This document shows, piece after piece, positions 1 to 8,125 of a stretch of 64,000 nucleotides of DNA; positions within the stretch are counted from its first letter, which is position 1, and each line of letters begins with the position of its first letter. The position numbers and the translations under genes were made by a program. The stretch spans positions 2,852,001-2,916,000 of the forward strand of contig NZ_CP110629.1 in NCBI RefSeq assembly GCF_026153455.1, written 5' to 3'. Source of the stretch: Marinimicrobium sp. C6131 (GTDB lineage Bacteria > Pseudomonadota > Gammaproteobacteria > Pseudomonadales > Cellvibrionaceae). The notes under the pieces were generated by a model. The model made no database searches and was not told where the DNA came from. It worked only from the letters and a program-made list of their open reading frames with translations.

Positions 1-993
1 GCTGAAGAAGTTATTGGCGTTGGTCGCCAGGGACTCCAGGTGGTAGCCGCCCTCCTGGATGACCAGAGTGGGCAGATTCATGGCGTTGATGCCTTCGCCC
101 ATGTGCCGGAAGCCTTCGCTGCTGACCGAGACTTTGGCCTGCGGGTCTTCGTGGTAGACGTCAAAGCCCAGGGCGACGATCAATACGTCCGGCTCGTACA
201 GGCGGATGGCATCGGCGGCATCGGCCATTCTTTCGAAGAAGGTGGACTCCGGGGAACCATGGGGCATGGGCATGTTGATGTTGTAGCCGTAGCCGGGGCC
301 CGCTCCGCGCTCGTCTTCATAGCCACTCACCACGGGGTAGAAATTGGTGGGGTCGCCGTGGATGGAAATATAGAGCACATCGTCCCGATCGTAGAAGATT
401 TCCTGAATGCCCTGGCCGTGGTGCATGTCCGGGTCGAGGATGGCGACTTTGTCGTAGTGGTCCAGCAGGGCTTCGGCGGCGATGGCGGCATTGTTCAGAT
501 AACAGAAGCCACCGGCCGCATCGTGTCGGGCGTGGTGGCCCGGCGGGCGGCACAGGGCGTAGGCCCTCTGCTGCCCGGTGAGAAGCTCATCGGCGGCGGA
601 CAGGGCGCTCTGGGCGGACCAGTAGGCGGCCTCCCAGGTGTGGGGGCCGATGGGGCAGCTACCGTCGGCCTGATAGCGGGCACATTCCGCCAGAATACCG
701 CGCATGGGGTTCGGTGAACGGACGAAGATGTTGGACATGACCTCCCCGCCCCAGTCTTCCGGCCAACGCCGGTGGGCTGACTCAAGAAAGCGCAGGTAAC
801 CCAGGTCGTGCACCCGGTTGATCACATCCATGCCGTGATCGGTGGCCTGCTCCGGCCGGACGCCCAGGGCCTCCAGGCCCTTGACCAGCTCCGGGGTCCG
901 CTCCGGCAGCTCCTGAGGCGGGCGCATCTGGCCTCGGGTCAGGTAGGATTGCGGGGCGTGTTTATCCTGGGACGGATGAAAAAACGCTTTCAT
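1..993 (-). CDS. Acetylpolyamine amidohydrolase / histone deacetylase family protein, 3' end outside window
   Basis: Translating the minus strand from the ATG at 993 gives about 330 residues with no stop before the window edge. The protein starts MKAFFHPSQDKHAPQSYLTR and carries the class II deacetylase signature: CRPPGHHA near residue 149 and LDPDMHHGQG near 184, which supply the catalytic His pair and the Asp/His zinc ligands. A later VIQEGGYHLE segment matches the conserved C-terminal glycine motif. The N-terminal region (SYLTRGQMRPPQE, then DVINRVHDLGYLRFLE) resembles bacterial acetylpolyamine amidohydrolases more than AcuC, so the likely reaction is zinc-dependent removal of acetyl groups from acetylated polyamines or related amides in the cytoplasm. 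The substrate is inferred. The gene is monocistronic as far as can be seen and is divergent from the copper genes. Confidence 0.85.
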   Translation of the reverse strand, partial: MKAFFHPSQDKHAPQSYLTRGQMRPPQELPERTPELVKGLEALGVRPEQATDHGMDVINRVHDLGYLRFLESAHRRWPEDWGGEVMSNIFVRSPNPMRGILAECARYQADGSCPIGPHTWEAAYWSAQSALSAADELLTGQQRAYALCRPPGHHARHDAAGGFCYLNNAAIAAEALLDHYDKVAILDPDMHHGQGIQEIFYDRDDVLYISIHGDPTNFYPVVSGYEDERGAGPGYGYNINMPMPHGSPESTFFERMADAADAIRLYEPDVLIVALGFDVYHEDPQAKVSVSSEGFRHMGEGINAMNLPTLVIQEGGYHLESLATNANNFFS

Positions 994-1107
994 GGTCTCT
1001 CCTGTCTCCGGTGATCGTGTGTGTGATTGCCTCTGTTGAGACTAGCACATACCGGGCCGGGTTCATCCTGGCTTTGCCCTCGGACCCAGGTGCGCTAGAC
1101 TAACGGC

Positions 1108-1481
1108 ATGAATCGCCACTCGTTCCGTCATTGGTTGTTTGCGCTACTGCTGTGTCTGGCAGGGCCGCGGGCGCCTCGCATCCGCCGATGATGGTCGATA
1201 CGGCGCCCGAGCCCTGCCATGACGCCATGGAGATGGCGGTGGCCGATAGCGGTGCCACCCACAGTCATTCGGAATATGACGCTACGCACAAGGCGGTCGC
1301 CCCGGATCACGACTGCGACAGCCAATGCGCCTGTTGCCCCGGTTCCTGTTCCGGTTTTGTCGCTCTGACGGCACAGGCCGTTACACCCATTTCAATCCCG
1401 GATCACTTCCTCTCTTCAGCGATCGACGCCGTGCCCGCACGTGCGCCGCTGGAACTGCTTCGCCCGCCCAAATTCGCCTGA
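1108..1481 (+). pseudogene. Small His/Cys-rich periplasmic metal-associated protein, reading frame split
   Basis: An ATG at 1108 opens a good signal peptide (MNRHSFRHWLFALLLCLAG) but this frame stops at 1189. The adjacent frame, with no ATG upstream and only a TTG at 1131, continues without interruption to 1481 and holds the mature-looking part: SHPPMMVDTAPEPCHDAMEM, then a His-rich stretch and DHDCDSQCACCPGSCSG. Joining the two frames near the G/C-rich run at 1160-1178 would restore a protein of about 123 residues, typical of the small Cys/His proteins (DUF2946/CopL-like) that precede metal efflux operons. It lies directly upstream of cusB on the same strand. Either it is a frameshifted remnant, or a sequencing error, or frameshifting occurs. 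Family assignment is tentative. Confidence 0.5.
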
Positions 1482-1568
1482 CCACAGGACAGGTGCGCCT
1501 GACGATCGCGCCCCCTTGGCCTTCCTCGGCCGTTTTTCTGTTGTGGTATACGTTTGTGGACAGGTGTT

Positions 1569-3017
1569 ATGAACAAATCCTTATTTTTTGTGGCGCTGCT
1601 GGGCGCCTTTGCGCTGGGTGTGGGCAGTCAGTGGCTTTGGCCCGAGCCTTCGGACAGCTCAGAACCTTCAAAGACTGACAGCGACGAGAAAAAGCCCCTT
1701 TACTGGGTGGCCCCCATGGATGACAGCTATCGCCGGGACGGGCCGGGCAAGTCCCCCATGGGCATGGATCTGGTGCCGGTGTATGCGGAAGACCAGAAAC
1801 GCGAGCCCGGCGATGTCCGGATTGGCCCGGCGGTTGCCCAGAACCTCGGGCTGACGCTGGCGGAAGCGACCCACGCGCCGGTGGGCCAGACCATAGAGAC
1901 GGTGGGACTGGTGGAGGTGAACCAGCAACAGGTGCAGCACTTTCATGTGCGCGCCTCGGGCTGGATTACCGAGCTGGCCGTGGCCACCGAGGGCGACCCG
2001 GTCAAAGCCGGTGAAAAACTGTTTGAGTTCTACTCGCCGGAAATCATCAATCTGCAACGCGAGTACCTGCAAAGCCTGAGAGACCAGCTTCCGGGACGGG
2101 CAGAGGGCTCCCTGTCCCAGATGCGCGCCAAAGGGGTGAGCGAGCGTGAAATCGAGCGGCTGAAGCGCGAGCGCAGCGTACGGGAGAAGCTGCACTACTA
2201 CGCGAGTCGGGACGGCTATGTGGTGCAGCTCGGTGTGCGCGAGGGCAACTTTGTGGACCTGCCGCAGAACCTGATGTCCATTGGCAGCCTTGAAGACATC
2301 TGGGTCAATGTCGAGCTGTTTGAGGCCGATGCGGGTCGTATCACCACCGGCCAGCCGGTCACCCTGACCACCGCCAGCTATCCCGGTGAAACCTGGGAAG
2401 GCACCGTCTCCTACCTCTATCCCACGCTCAACAGCGACACCCGAACGCTGCGCGCCCGCCTGGAATTTGCCAACGACGAGGGTCGGCTCAAACCGGGTAT
2501 GTTTGTCAGTGCCCGGATCGAACCCGAGGACGAGCAGGCCGTGCTGTCCATTCCCCGAAGCGCCCTGATTCGCACCGGCGCCGGAACGCGCGTGGTGCGG
2601 GAAGTCGAACCGGAGGTGTATCGCTCGGTGCCGGTCAAAGTTGGACAAGTCGGCCGCGAGCGCGCCGAAATTCTGGAGGGTTTGCGCCACGGGGATCGCG
2701 TGGTTGAAAACGGGCTGTTCCTGATCGACTCCGAGTCCAGCCGCGAAGCGGATTTAGGCCGAATCGAAACTCGAGCACCAGAAGAGGACGAGACGGATCA
2801 CGATTCAATGGATCATGACTCGATGAATCACGAGGACATGGACCATGGAACTATGGACCACAGCGAAATGGATCATGGCGAAATGAACCATGACGATATG
2901 GACCATTCCGAAATGGATCATGGAGAAATGGATCACGACACCATGAACCACGACAGTGAAGATCAAGACACGCAGAATACTCATGAGCATCACGACCACG
3001 GAGGAAGCGCGCCATGA
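1569..3017 (+). CDS. cusB: CusB-type periplasmic adaptor of a copper/silver RND efflux pump
   Basis: 482 residues from the ATG at 1569; an in-frame TTG at 1554 is a less likely start. It has an N-terminal membrane/signal segment (residues 5-22), then the heavy-metal-binding motif YWVAPMDDSY...SPMGMDLVPVY near residue 44, followed by the barrel-sandwich, coiled-coil and beta-barrel regions of membrane-fusion proteins. The protein links the inner-membrane pump to an outer-membrane channel. Its last ~65 residues (DNA 2805-2999) are an unusual run of MDH/MNH repeats with Asp/Glu, a putative Cu(I)/Ag(I) sponge that may substitute for a separate CusF chaperone. It overlaps cusA by 4 nt (ATGA), so the two are translationally coupled. 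No outer-membrane CusC gene is present in the window. Confidence 0.93.
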   Translation: MNKSLFFVALLGAFALGVGSQWLWPEPSDSSEPSKTDSDEKKPLYWVAPMDDSYRRDGPGKSPMGMDLVPVYAEDQKREPGDVRIGPAVAQNLGLTLAEATHAPVGQTIETVGLVEVNQQQVQHFHVRASGWITELAVATEGDPVKAGEKLFEFYSPEIINLQREYLQSLRDQLPGRAEGSLSQMRAKGVSEREIERLKRERSVREKLHYYASRDGYVVQLGVREGNFVDLPQNLMSIGSLEDIWVNVELFEADAGRITTGQPVTLTTASYPGETWEGTVSYLYPTLNSDTRTLRARLEFANDEGRLKPGMFVSARIEPEDEQAVLSIPRSALIRTGAGTRVVREVEPEVYRSVPVKVGQVGRERAEILEGLRHGDRVVENGLFLIDSESSREADLGRIETRAPEEDETDHDSMDHDSMNHEDMDHGTMDHSEMDHGEMNHDDMDHSEMDHGEMDHDTMNHDSEDQDTQNTHEHHDHGGSAP

Positions 3018-6000
3018 TTGCTGCGATCATTCGCTGGTCCATTCACAATCGCCTGCTGGTGGTGCTGGCCACTTTGATGTTGTTGGGTTGGGGACTCTAC
3101 TCAGTGCGCAACACACCGGTGGATGCCATCCCGGACCTGTCCGATGTGCAGGTGATTGTCAAAACGTCCTACCCCGGACAGGCGCCGCAGGTAGTGCAGG
3201 ATCAGGTGACCTACCCGCTCACCACCGCGCTTCTGTCCGTTCCCAAAACCCAGACCGTGCGGGGCTTCTCCTTTTACGGCGACTCTTACGTTTACGTGAT
3301 TTTTGAGGAGGGCACGGACCTCTATTGGGCCCGCTCCCGGGTGCTGGAGTATCTGAATCAGGCCACCCAGGATTTACCCGAAGGCGCTCGCCCCGAACTC
3401 GGCCCGGATGCCACCGGGGTGGGTTGGGTATTCAACTATGCGCTGGTCGACCGCACCGGCCAACACAACCTGGCGGAACTCACCACGCTGCAGAACTGGT
3501 TTCTGAAATACGAGTTGCAGGCGCTCGATGGTGTGTCCGAGATCGCCACCATTGGCGGCATGAACCGGCAGTATCAGGTGGAGGTCGACCCGCAGAAGCT
3601 GCGCGCCTATAACCTGCCGCTGCAACAGGTTCACGCCGCCATCGTCAATGGCAATGCCGAAACCGGCGCGTCGGTCATCGAAATGGCCGAAGCGGAGTAT
3701 ATGGTGCGCGCCACCGGCTATGTGCAGAGCATTGAGGACCTGGAGCAGATCCCCTTGGGCACCAACGAGCGGGGAACCCCGCTGCAGTTGAAAGATGTCG
3801 CCAACATCCAGCTCGGCCCGGAAATGCGTCGGGGCATTGCCGAGCTGAACGGCGAAGGCGAGGTGGTGGGTGGCATTGTGGTGATGCGCTCGGGCGAAAA
3901 CGCGGCGGAAGTGATCGACCGGGTGAAGGCCCGGCTGGATGAACTGAAGCCCAGTCTGCCCGACGGCGTGGAGGTGATCACCACCTACGACCGCTCGCAA
4001 CTGATTCGCAATGCGGTGAGCAATCTGTACGACAAGCTCGGTCAGGAATTACTGGTGGTGGTCCTGATCTGTGCCCTGTTTCTGTTTCACCTGCGCTCAT
4101 CCCTGGTGGTGGTGTTCAGCCTGCCGTTGGGCATTCTCATCGCGATGATCGTCATGCAGATTCAGGGCATCAACGCCAACATCATGTCCCTCGGCGGCAT
4201 TGCCATCGCCATTGGTGCCATGGTCGATGGCGCGGTGGTGATGATCGAGAATTTCCACAAACACCTGGAGCGTCACAAAGGCGAATTGAATAACGAACAG
4301 CGCTGGCAACTGGCCGCCCGCTCCGCGTCGGAAGTGGGCCCGGCCCTGTTTTTCTCGCTGCTGATCATTACCCTGAGTTTTCTGCCGGTATTCGCCCTGG
4401 AGGCCCAGGAAGGGCGGATGTTTTCCCCGCTGGCTTTTACCAAAACCTACGCCATGGCGGCCGCCGCCGGATTGGCCATTACCCTGGTGCCGGTATTGCT
4501 CGGTTACTGTGTGCGCGGGCGCATCCTGCCCGAGCGGAAAAACCCGATCAATCGGGTGTTGATCGCGGGTTATCAACCCTTGCTGCGCGGCGTGTTGCGC
4601 TTTCCCAGAACGACGCTGCTGATCGCCCTGGCGATCATGGTCATCGGGCTCTGGCCGGCGCAGAAACTCGGCACGGAATTTATGCCCACGCTGGATGAAG
4701 GCGACCTGATGTATATGCCCACCACCTACGCGGGCGTGTCCATTGGCGAGGCGCGGCAGATTCTGCAGCAGACCGACAAGCTGATCAAAACCCTGCCGGA
4801 AGTGGATACGGTGTTTGGCAAAATCGGTCGGGCCGATACCGCCACGGATCCGGCCCCGCTGACCATGATCGAAACGGTGATTCAGTTCAAACCCAGAGAC
4901 CAGTGGCGACCCGGTGTCACCCCGGAATCCCTGCGCGCCGAGCTGGATCAGTTGGTCGACTTTCCGGGCCTGACCAACGCCTGGGTAATGCCGATCAAAA
5001 CCCGAATCGATATGCTGGCCACCGGCATCAAAACACCGGTGGGGGTCAAAATTGCGGGACCGGAGTTGTCGGTGATTGAACGGCTTGGGCGGGAGCTGGA
5101 AACCGTGATTGGTGACGTGCCCGGTGCAAGCTCCGTGTACGCGGAGCGCGTGGCCGGCGGACGCTACCTGACCGTGGATATCGACCGCGCCAGCGCCGCC
5201 CGCTACGGGCTGAATATCGCCGATGTGCAGTCGGTAATCCGCACCGCCGTGGGCGGTGCCAATATCACCGAAACCGTCGAAGGGTTGGAGCGCTACCCGG
5301 TCAACCTGCGCTATCCCCAAGCCTATCGTGACTCGCCGGAGGCGCTGGCCAACCTGCCCATTGTCACCCCCAATGGAACCCACATTCCGTTGGGCGAGGT
5401 GGCCCGTGTGGCCATCGAAGACGGACCGCCCGCCATCAAGAGCGAGAATGCCCGACTGAACGGATGGGTGTATGTCGACATCACCGAGCGGGATCTGGGC
5501 TCCTTTGTGGCCGACGCGCAAGCCGCGGTGAACGAGCACGTAGAACTGCCTCCCGGCTACTCGCTGCGCTGGGCCGGCCAGTACGAATACATGGCGCGCG
5601 CCCAGGAAAAACTGGCGCTGGTGATGCCGATTACCCTGGGCGTGATTGTGTTGCTGCTGTACCTGAACTTCCGCCGCTTCAGCGAAGTGGCGATGATCCT
5701 CATGACATTGCCGTTCGGGTTGCTGGGCGGCGTCTGGTTGCTGCTGGCGCTGAACTATGACCTGTCGGTCGCGGTGGCTATGGGTTTTATCGCCCTGGCC
5801 GGGGTGGCGGTGGAAATTGGCGTATTGATGCTGGTGTATCTGAACCTGGAATATCGAGCCGCCGAGGAGCGCTGCATTGAGGCCGGTCGGGCCTTCACCC
5901 GCGCGGACCTGCAACAGGCGGTCATGGAAGGGGCAGGGCTGCGCCTTCGACCGATCGTGATGACCGCCGCCACGCTGTTCGCGGGCCTGCTGCCCATCAT

Positions 6001-6145
6001 GCTCGGTGGCGGCACCGGTTCGGAGGTGATGCAGCGCATCGCCGCGCCCATGGTGGGCGGTACCTTCACGACGTTGATCCTGACGTTGTTAGTGCTGCCC
6101 GTGATTTATTATCTGTGGCGTTCGGTGGGTAAGCCGGCGACTTGA
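3014..6145 (+). CDS. cusA: CusA-type RND copper/silver efflux transporter
   Basis: 1043 residues, the usual length of heavy-metal RND pumps. The N-terminus (NTPVDAIPDLSDVQVIVKTS), GPDATGVGW and AEAEYMVRATGY stretches match the CusA/CzcA family closely. The intramembrane proton-relay segment GAMVDGAVVMIEN is near residue 400 and LDEGDLMYMPTT is near 558. Overall similarity is greatest to the monovalent-cation CusA branch rather than the Zn/Co/Cd CzcA branch; this is judged by eye. The protein should form a trimer in the inner membrane and extrude Cu(I)/Ag(I) from cytoplasm and periplasm through CusB. The start overlaps the cusB stop by 4 nt. A 7-bp hairpin (6134-6152) without a U-tract covers its stop codon. 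Confidence 0.95.
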   Translation: MIAAIIRWSIHNRLLVVLATLMLLGWGLYSVRNTPVDAIPDLSDVQVIVKTSYPGQAPQVVQDQVTYPLTTALLSVPKTQTVRGFSFYGDSYVYVIFEEGTDLYWARSRVLEYLNQATQDLPEGARPELGPDATGVGWVFNYALVDRTGQHNLAELTTLQNWFLKYELQALDGVSEIATIGGMNRQYQVEVDPQKLRAYNLPLQQVHAAIVNGNAETGASVIEMAEAEYMVRATGYVQSIEDLEQIPLGTNERGTPLQLKDVANIQLGPEMRRGIAELNGEGEVVGGIVVMRSGENAAEVIDRVKARLDELKPSLPDGVEVITTYDRSQLIRNAVSNLYDKLGQELLVVVLICALFLFHLRSSLVVVFSLPLGILIAMIVMQIQGINANIMSLGGIAIAIGAMVDGAVVMIENFHKHLERHKGELNNEQRWQLAARSASEVGPALFFSLLIITLSFLPVFALEAQEGRMFSPLAFTKTYAMAAAAGLAITLVPVLLGYCVRGRILPERKNPINRVLIAGYQPLLRGVLRFPRTTLLIALAIMVIGLWPAQKLGTEFMPTLDEGDLMYMPTTYAGVSIGEARQILQQTDKLIKTLPEVDTVFGKIGRADTATDPAPLTMIETVIQFKPRDQWRPGVTPESLRAELDQLVDFPGLTNAWVMPIKTRIDMLATGIKTPVGVKIAGPELSVIERLGRELETVIGDVPGASSVYAERVAGGRYLTVDIDRASAARYGLNIADVQSVIRTAVGGANITETVEGLERYPVNLRYPQAYRDSPEALANLPIVTPNGTHIPLGEVARVAIEDGPPAIKSENARLNGWVYVDITERDLGSFVADAQAAVNEHVELPPGYSLRWAGQYEYMARAQEKLALVMPITLGVIVLLLYLNFRRFSEVAMILMTLPFGLLGGVWLLLALNYDLSVAVAMGFIALAGVAVEIGVLMLVYLNLEYRAAEERCIEAGRAFTRADLQQAVMEGAGLRLRPIVMTAATLFAGLLPIMLGGGTGSEVMQRIAAPMVGGTFTTLILTLLVLPVIYYLWRSVGKPAT

Positions 6146-6153
6146 TCGCCGGT

Positions 6154-7062
6154 TCAACTGCGCAGAATGCTCTGGATCGTCGTAAACAAAAACGCGGTTA
6201 AGAGCAGCAAGCTGTAAACAGAGGCAGTGAGTAAAAATTTGAAGACCGATTTCCACCAACCCTGACGATAAAATATTTTGTGGCTCAGCAGCAGATAGAA
6301 AGGCACCGACCAGAACAGCAGACTACTGAGCACACTCAATGCCTCGGGCACCACAGGCCAAGCCGCCAGAGCATCCTCAAGCATGGCCAAGCCCACCGCC
6401 ACCACCGCCAGTTGCAACACGAAGCTGTGGGTGTGGAGGGCGAGTATCAGGTGTTCCATATAAAAGTGATGTCGCCGCCAGTAGATCAGTTTCAGAACCA
6501 GGGCAAACAGCGGCAAAAGCAGAAACATTACCTGAGGAGCGAGGGAGAAAAACTGATTGATGCCGATTTGAGGGTTCTCGGCAATACGACCGAAGTTATA
6601 CTCCAGTCGTCGATTGGTTTCTTCGCTGACCAAGGGCAGTTCAAAGTGCACATCCCGACCCGGTATGGGTGGTGCAACCAGACCGCCGCCTGGCGGTTCT
6701 GACTCATCATCTGCGGCGCTCTCGGCCGTCTCCTCCGGTGGGTTCAAGTTGATCGAATCCACCGGTATCGCCTGGGCGAACACCAGAAAAGCCACAATGG
6801 AGGTAAAGATGTAAAGGCGCAGCGGCGGAACATATGGGGCTCGGTGCCCCTGAACGTAACGCAGACTCAGAAACCCCGGGCGGACCCACAGTGGCCATAA
6901 GGTCCGCCAGAGACGATTGTCCCAGTTGGTGAATTCACCGAGAAATTCCGCAATCAATCCGAAAGCGCTGCGCACATAATTCTTGTTGTCCTGTCCACAG
7001 CGATGGCAATAATCGCCCTGAAGCGGCGTATCGCAATTGGCGCAGAGCGAAGGCTGAGTCAT
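6154..7062 (-). CDS. DUF3667 membrane protein with N-terminal zinc ribbon
   Basis: 302 residues from ATG 7062, which has AGGGA upstream; ATG 7080 (MADRDD) is an alternative start six residues longer that almost touches the previous stop. The N-terminus CANCDTPLQGDYCHRCGQ is a four-cysteine zinc ribbon, followed by the DUF3667 region (GEFTNWDNRLWRTLWPLWVR PGFL) and several hydrophobic segments in the C-terminal two thirds. Members of this family are inner-membrane proteins of unknown function; no catalytic residues can be named. It follows the diguanylate cyclase gene with a gap of about 22 nt on the same strand, so co-transcription is likely, and is convergent with cusA. Confidence 0.8.
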   Translation of the reverse strand: MTQPSLCANCDTPLQGDYCHRCGQDNKNYVRSAFGLIAEFLGEFTNWDNRLWRTLWPLWVRPGFLSLRYVQGHRAPYVPPLRLYIFTSIVAFLVFAQAIPVDSINLNPPEETAESAADDESEPPGGGLVAPPIPGRDVHFELPLVSEETNRRLEYNFGRIAENPQIGINQFFSLAPQVMFLLLPLFALVLKLIYWRRHHFYMEHLILALHTHSFVLQLAVVAVGLAMLEDALAAWPVVPEALSVLSSLLFWSVPFYLLLSHKIFYRQGWWKSVFKFLLTASVYSLLLLTAFLFTTIQSILRS

Positions 7063-7084
7063 GTCATCCCTGTCGGCCATTGCG

Positions 7085-8017
7085 CTAAGCCACCACCCGG
7101 TCGCGCCCTTCAAGCTTGGCTTGATACAGTTTTCGATCCGCGCTTTCAATAAATTCCGCCAGCTCACCTTCGTGATCGGGAATAATACTGGCGACGCCGA
7201 CGCTGATGGAAACCAACTGACTGGCACCGGAAGCGGCGTGGGGAATCTGCAACTTCAAAATGGCCTGGCGGCAACGGTTGGCCACCGCGCGGGCGGCTTT
7301 CTCATCGGTCTCCGGAAGCACCAACATGAATTCCTCGCCACCGAACCGGGCCAGGAAGTCCCGGGGACGGGAGGCTACGGCATCCAGGGTCTGGGCAATC
7401 GACCTGAGGCAGTCATCGCCCTGCAGATGTCCGTACCGATCGTTGTACTGTTTGAAATAATCGATGTCGATCAGCAATACCGACAGCGGCTGGCAATTGC
7501 GCCGGGCATTCAACCACTCAACATCGAGAATGGAGTCAAGCATGCGCCGATTGGCCACGCCGGTCAGGCCGTCCTGGTAAGACAGCGTTTCCAGCTCTTT
7601 CTGCAGTTTGATCAGTTCCTGCTCGGTTTTCTTGCGCTCACTGATATCGAACATGAAGCCGATCAGCGCTTCCACCGCGCCTTGCTCATTGCGGGCGACA
7701 TGGACCACGTCCCGAATCCAGACGTAGTTGCCGTCTTTGGTCAGTGCCCGGTAGTCCGCCTCATGGTCCACACCGGACTGGGACTGGCTCACACAGAAGT
7801 TCACCACCCAGTCCCGATCTTCCGGGTGCATCCGGGTCGCCCAGTCCTCTACGCTGACCCAGCTTTCCGGCGTCCAGCCCAGGAGCGCTTCAATCTGTGG
7901 GCCGATGTAGGCGAATTTCATGGTCGCCCAGTCGATTTTCCAGGGGATGGCCTTGGTGGATTCAAGCAGGGTTTTATAGACCGCGCTATCAGTTGCGTCG
8001 GAAATGGGGGAGCTCAT
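7085..8017 (-). CDS. PAS-GGDEF diguanylate cyclase
   Basis: 310 residues from ATG 8017. An N-terminal PAS/PAC region of the PAS_3 type (PWKIDWATMKFAYIGPQIEA ... LGWTPESW ... VWIRDVVHVARNE ... FDISERKK) is followed by a GGDEF domain starting at LSYQDGLTGVANRR. The active-site loop reads GGEEF near residue 226 and is preceded five residues upstream by RPRD, an intact RxxD product-inhibition site. It should make c-di-GMP from two GTP in response to a PAS ligand or a partner. No membrane segment is visible, so it is cytosolic. An upstream in-frame start at 8113 would add 32 residues that look non-coding. Downstream partner: the DUF3667 gene. Confidence 0.93.
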   Translation of the reverse strand: MSSPISDATDSAVYKTLLESTKAIPWKIDWATMKFAYIGPQIEALLGWTPESWVSVEDWATRMHPEDRDWVVNFCVSQSQSGVDHEADYRALTKDGNYVWIRDVVHVARNEQGAVEALIGFMFDISERKKTEQELIKLQKELETLSYQDGLTGVANRRMLDSILDVEWLNARRNCQPLSVLLIDIDYFKQYNDRYGHLQGDDCLRSIAQTLDAVASRPRDFLARFGGEEFMLVLPETDEKAARAVANRCRQAILKLQIPHAASGASQLVSISVGVASIIPDHEGELAEFIESADRKLYQAKLEGRDRVVA

Positions 8018-8125
8018 GAACAGGTGGCCCGGTGCTGGTTGGTCAAAGCCGTTCCTCTGGCGGGAACGATCACGCTGATTCAATATACTCCGAACCGCCG
8101 GGGCGGCCAACACCCGCCCACCTGA

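Noticed and set aside
2805..2999. Minus-strand frame rich in VVIHF/MVH repeats opposite the CusB tail
   Set aside because: It is the antisense of the MDH repeat and has no start signals of its own.
4097..5914. 605-codon minus-strand frame opposite cusA, and similar long antisense frames elsewhere
   Set aside because: Long open antisense frames are expected in GC-rich coding DNA; their products are His/Gln/Gly-rich without domain features.
6134..6152. Terminator after cusA
   Set aside because: The 7-bp stem has no U-tract on either strand and overlaps the stop codon; it may be chance.
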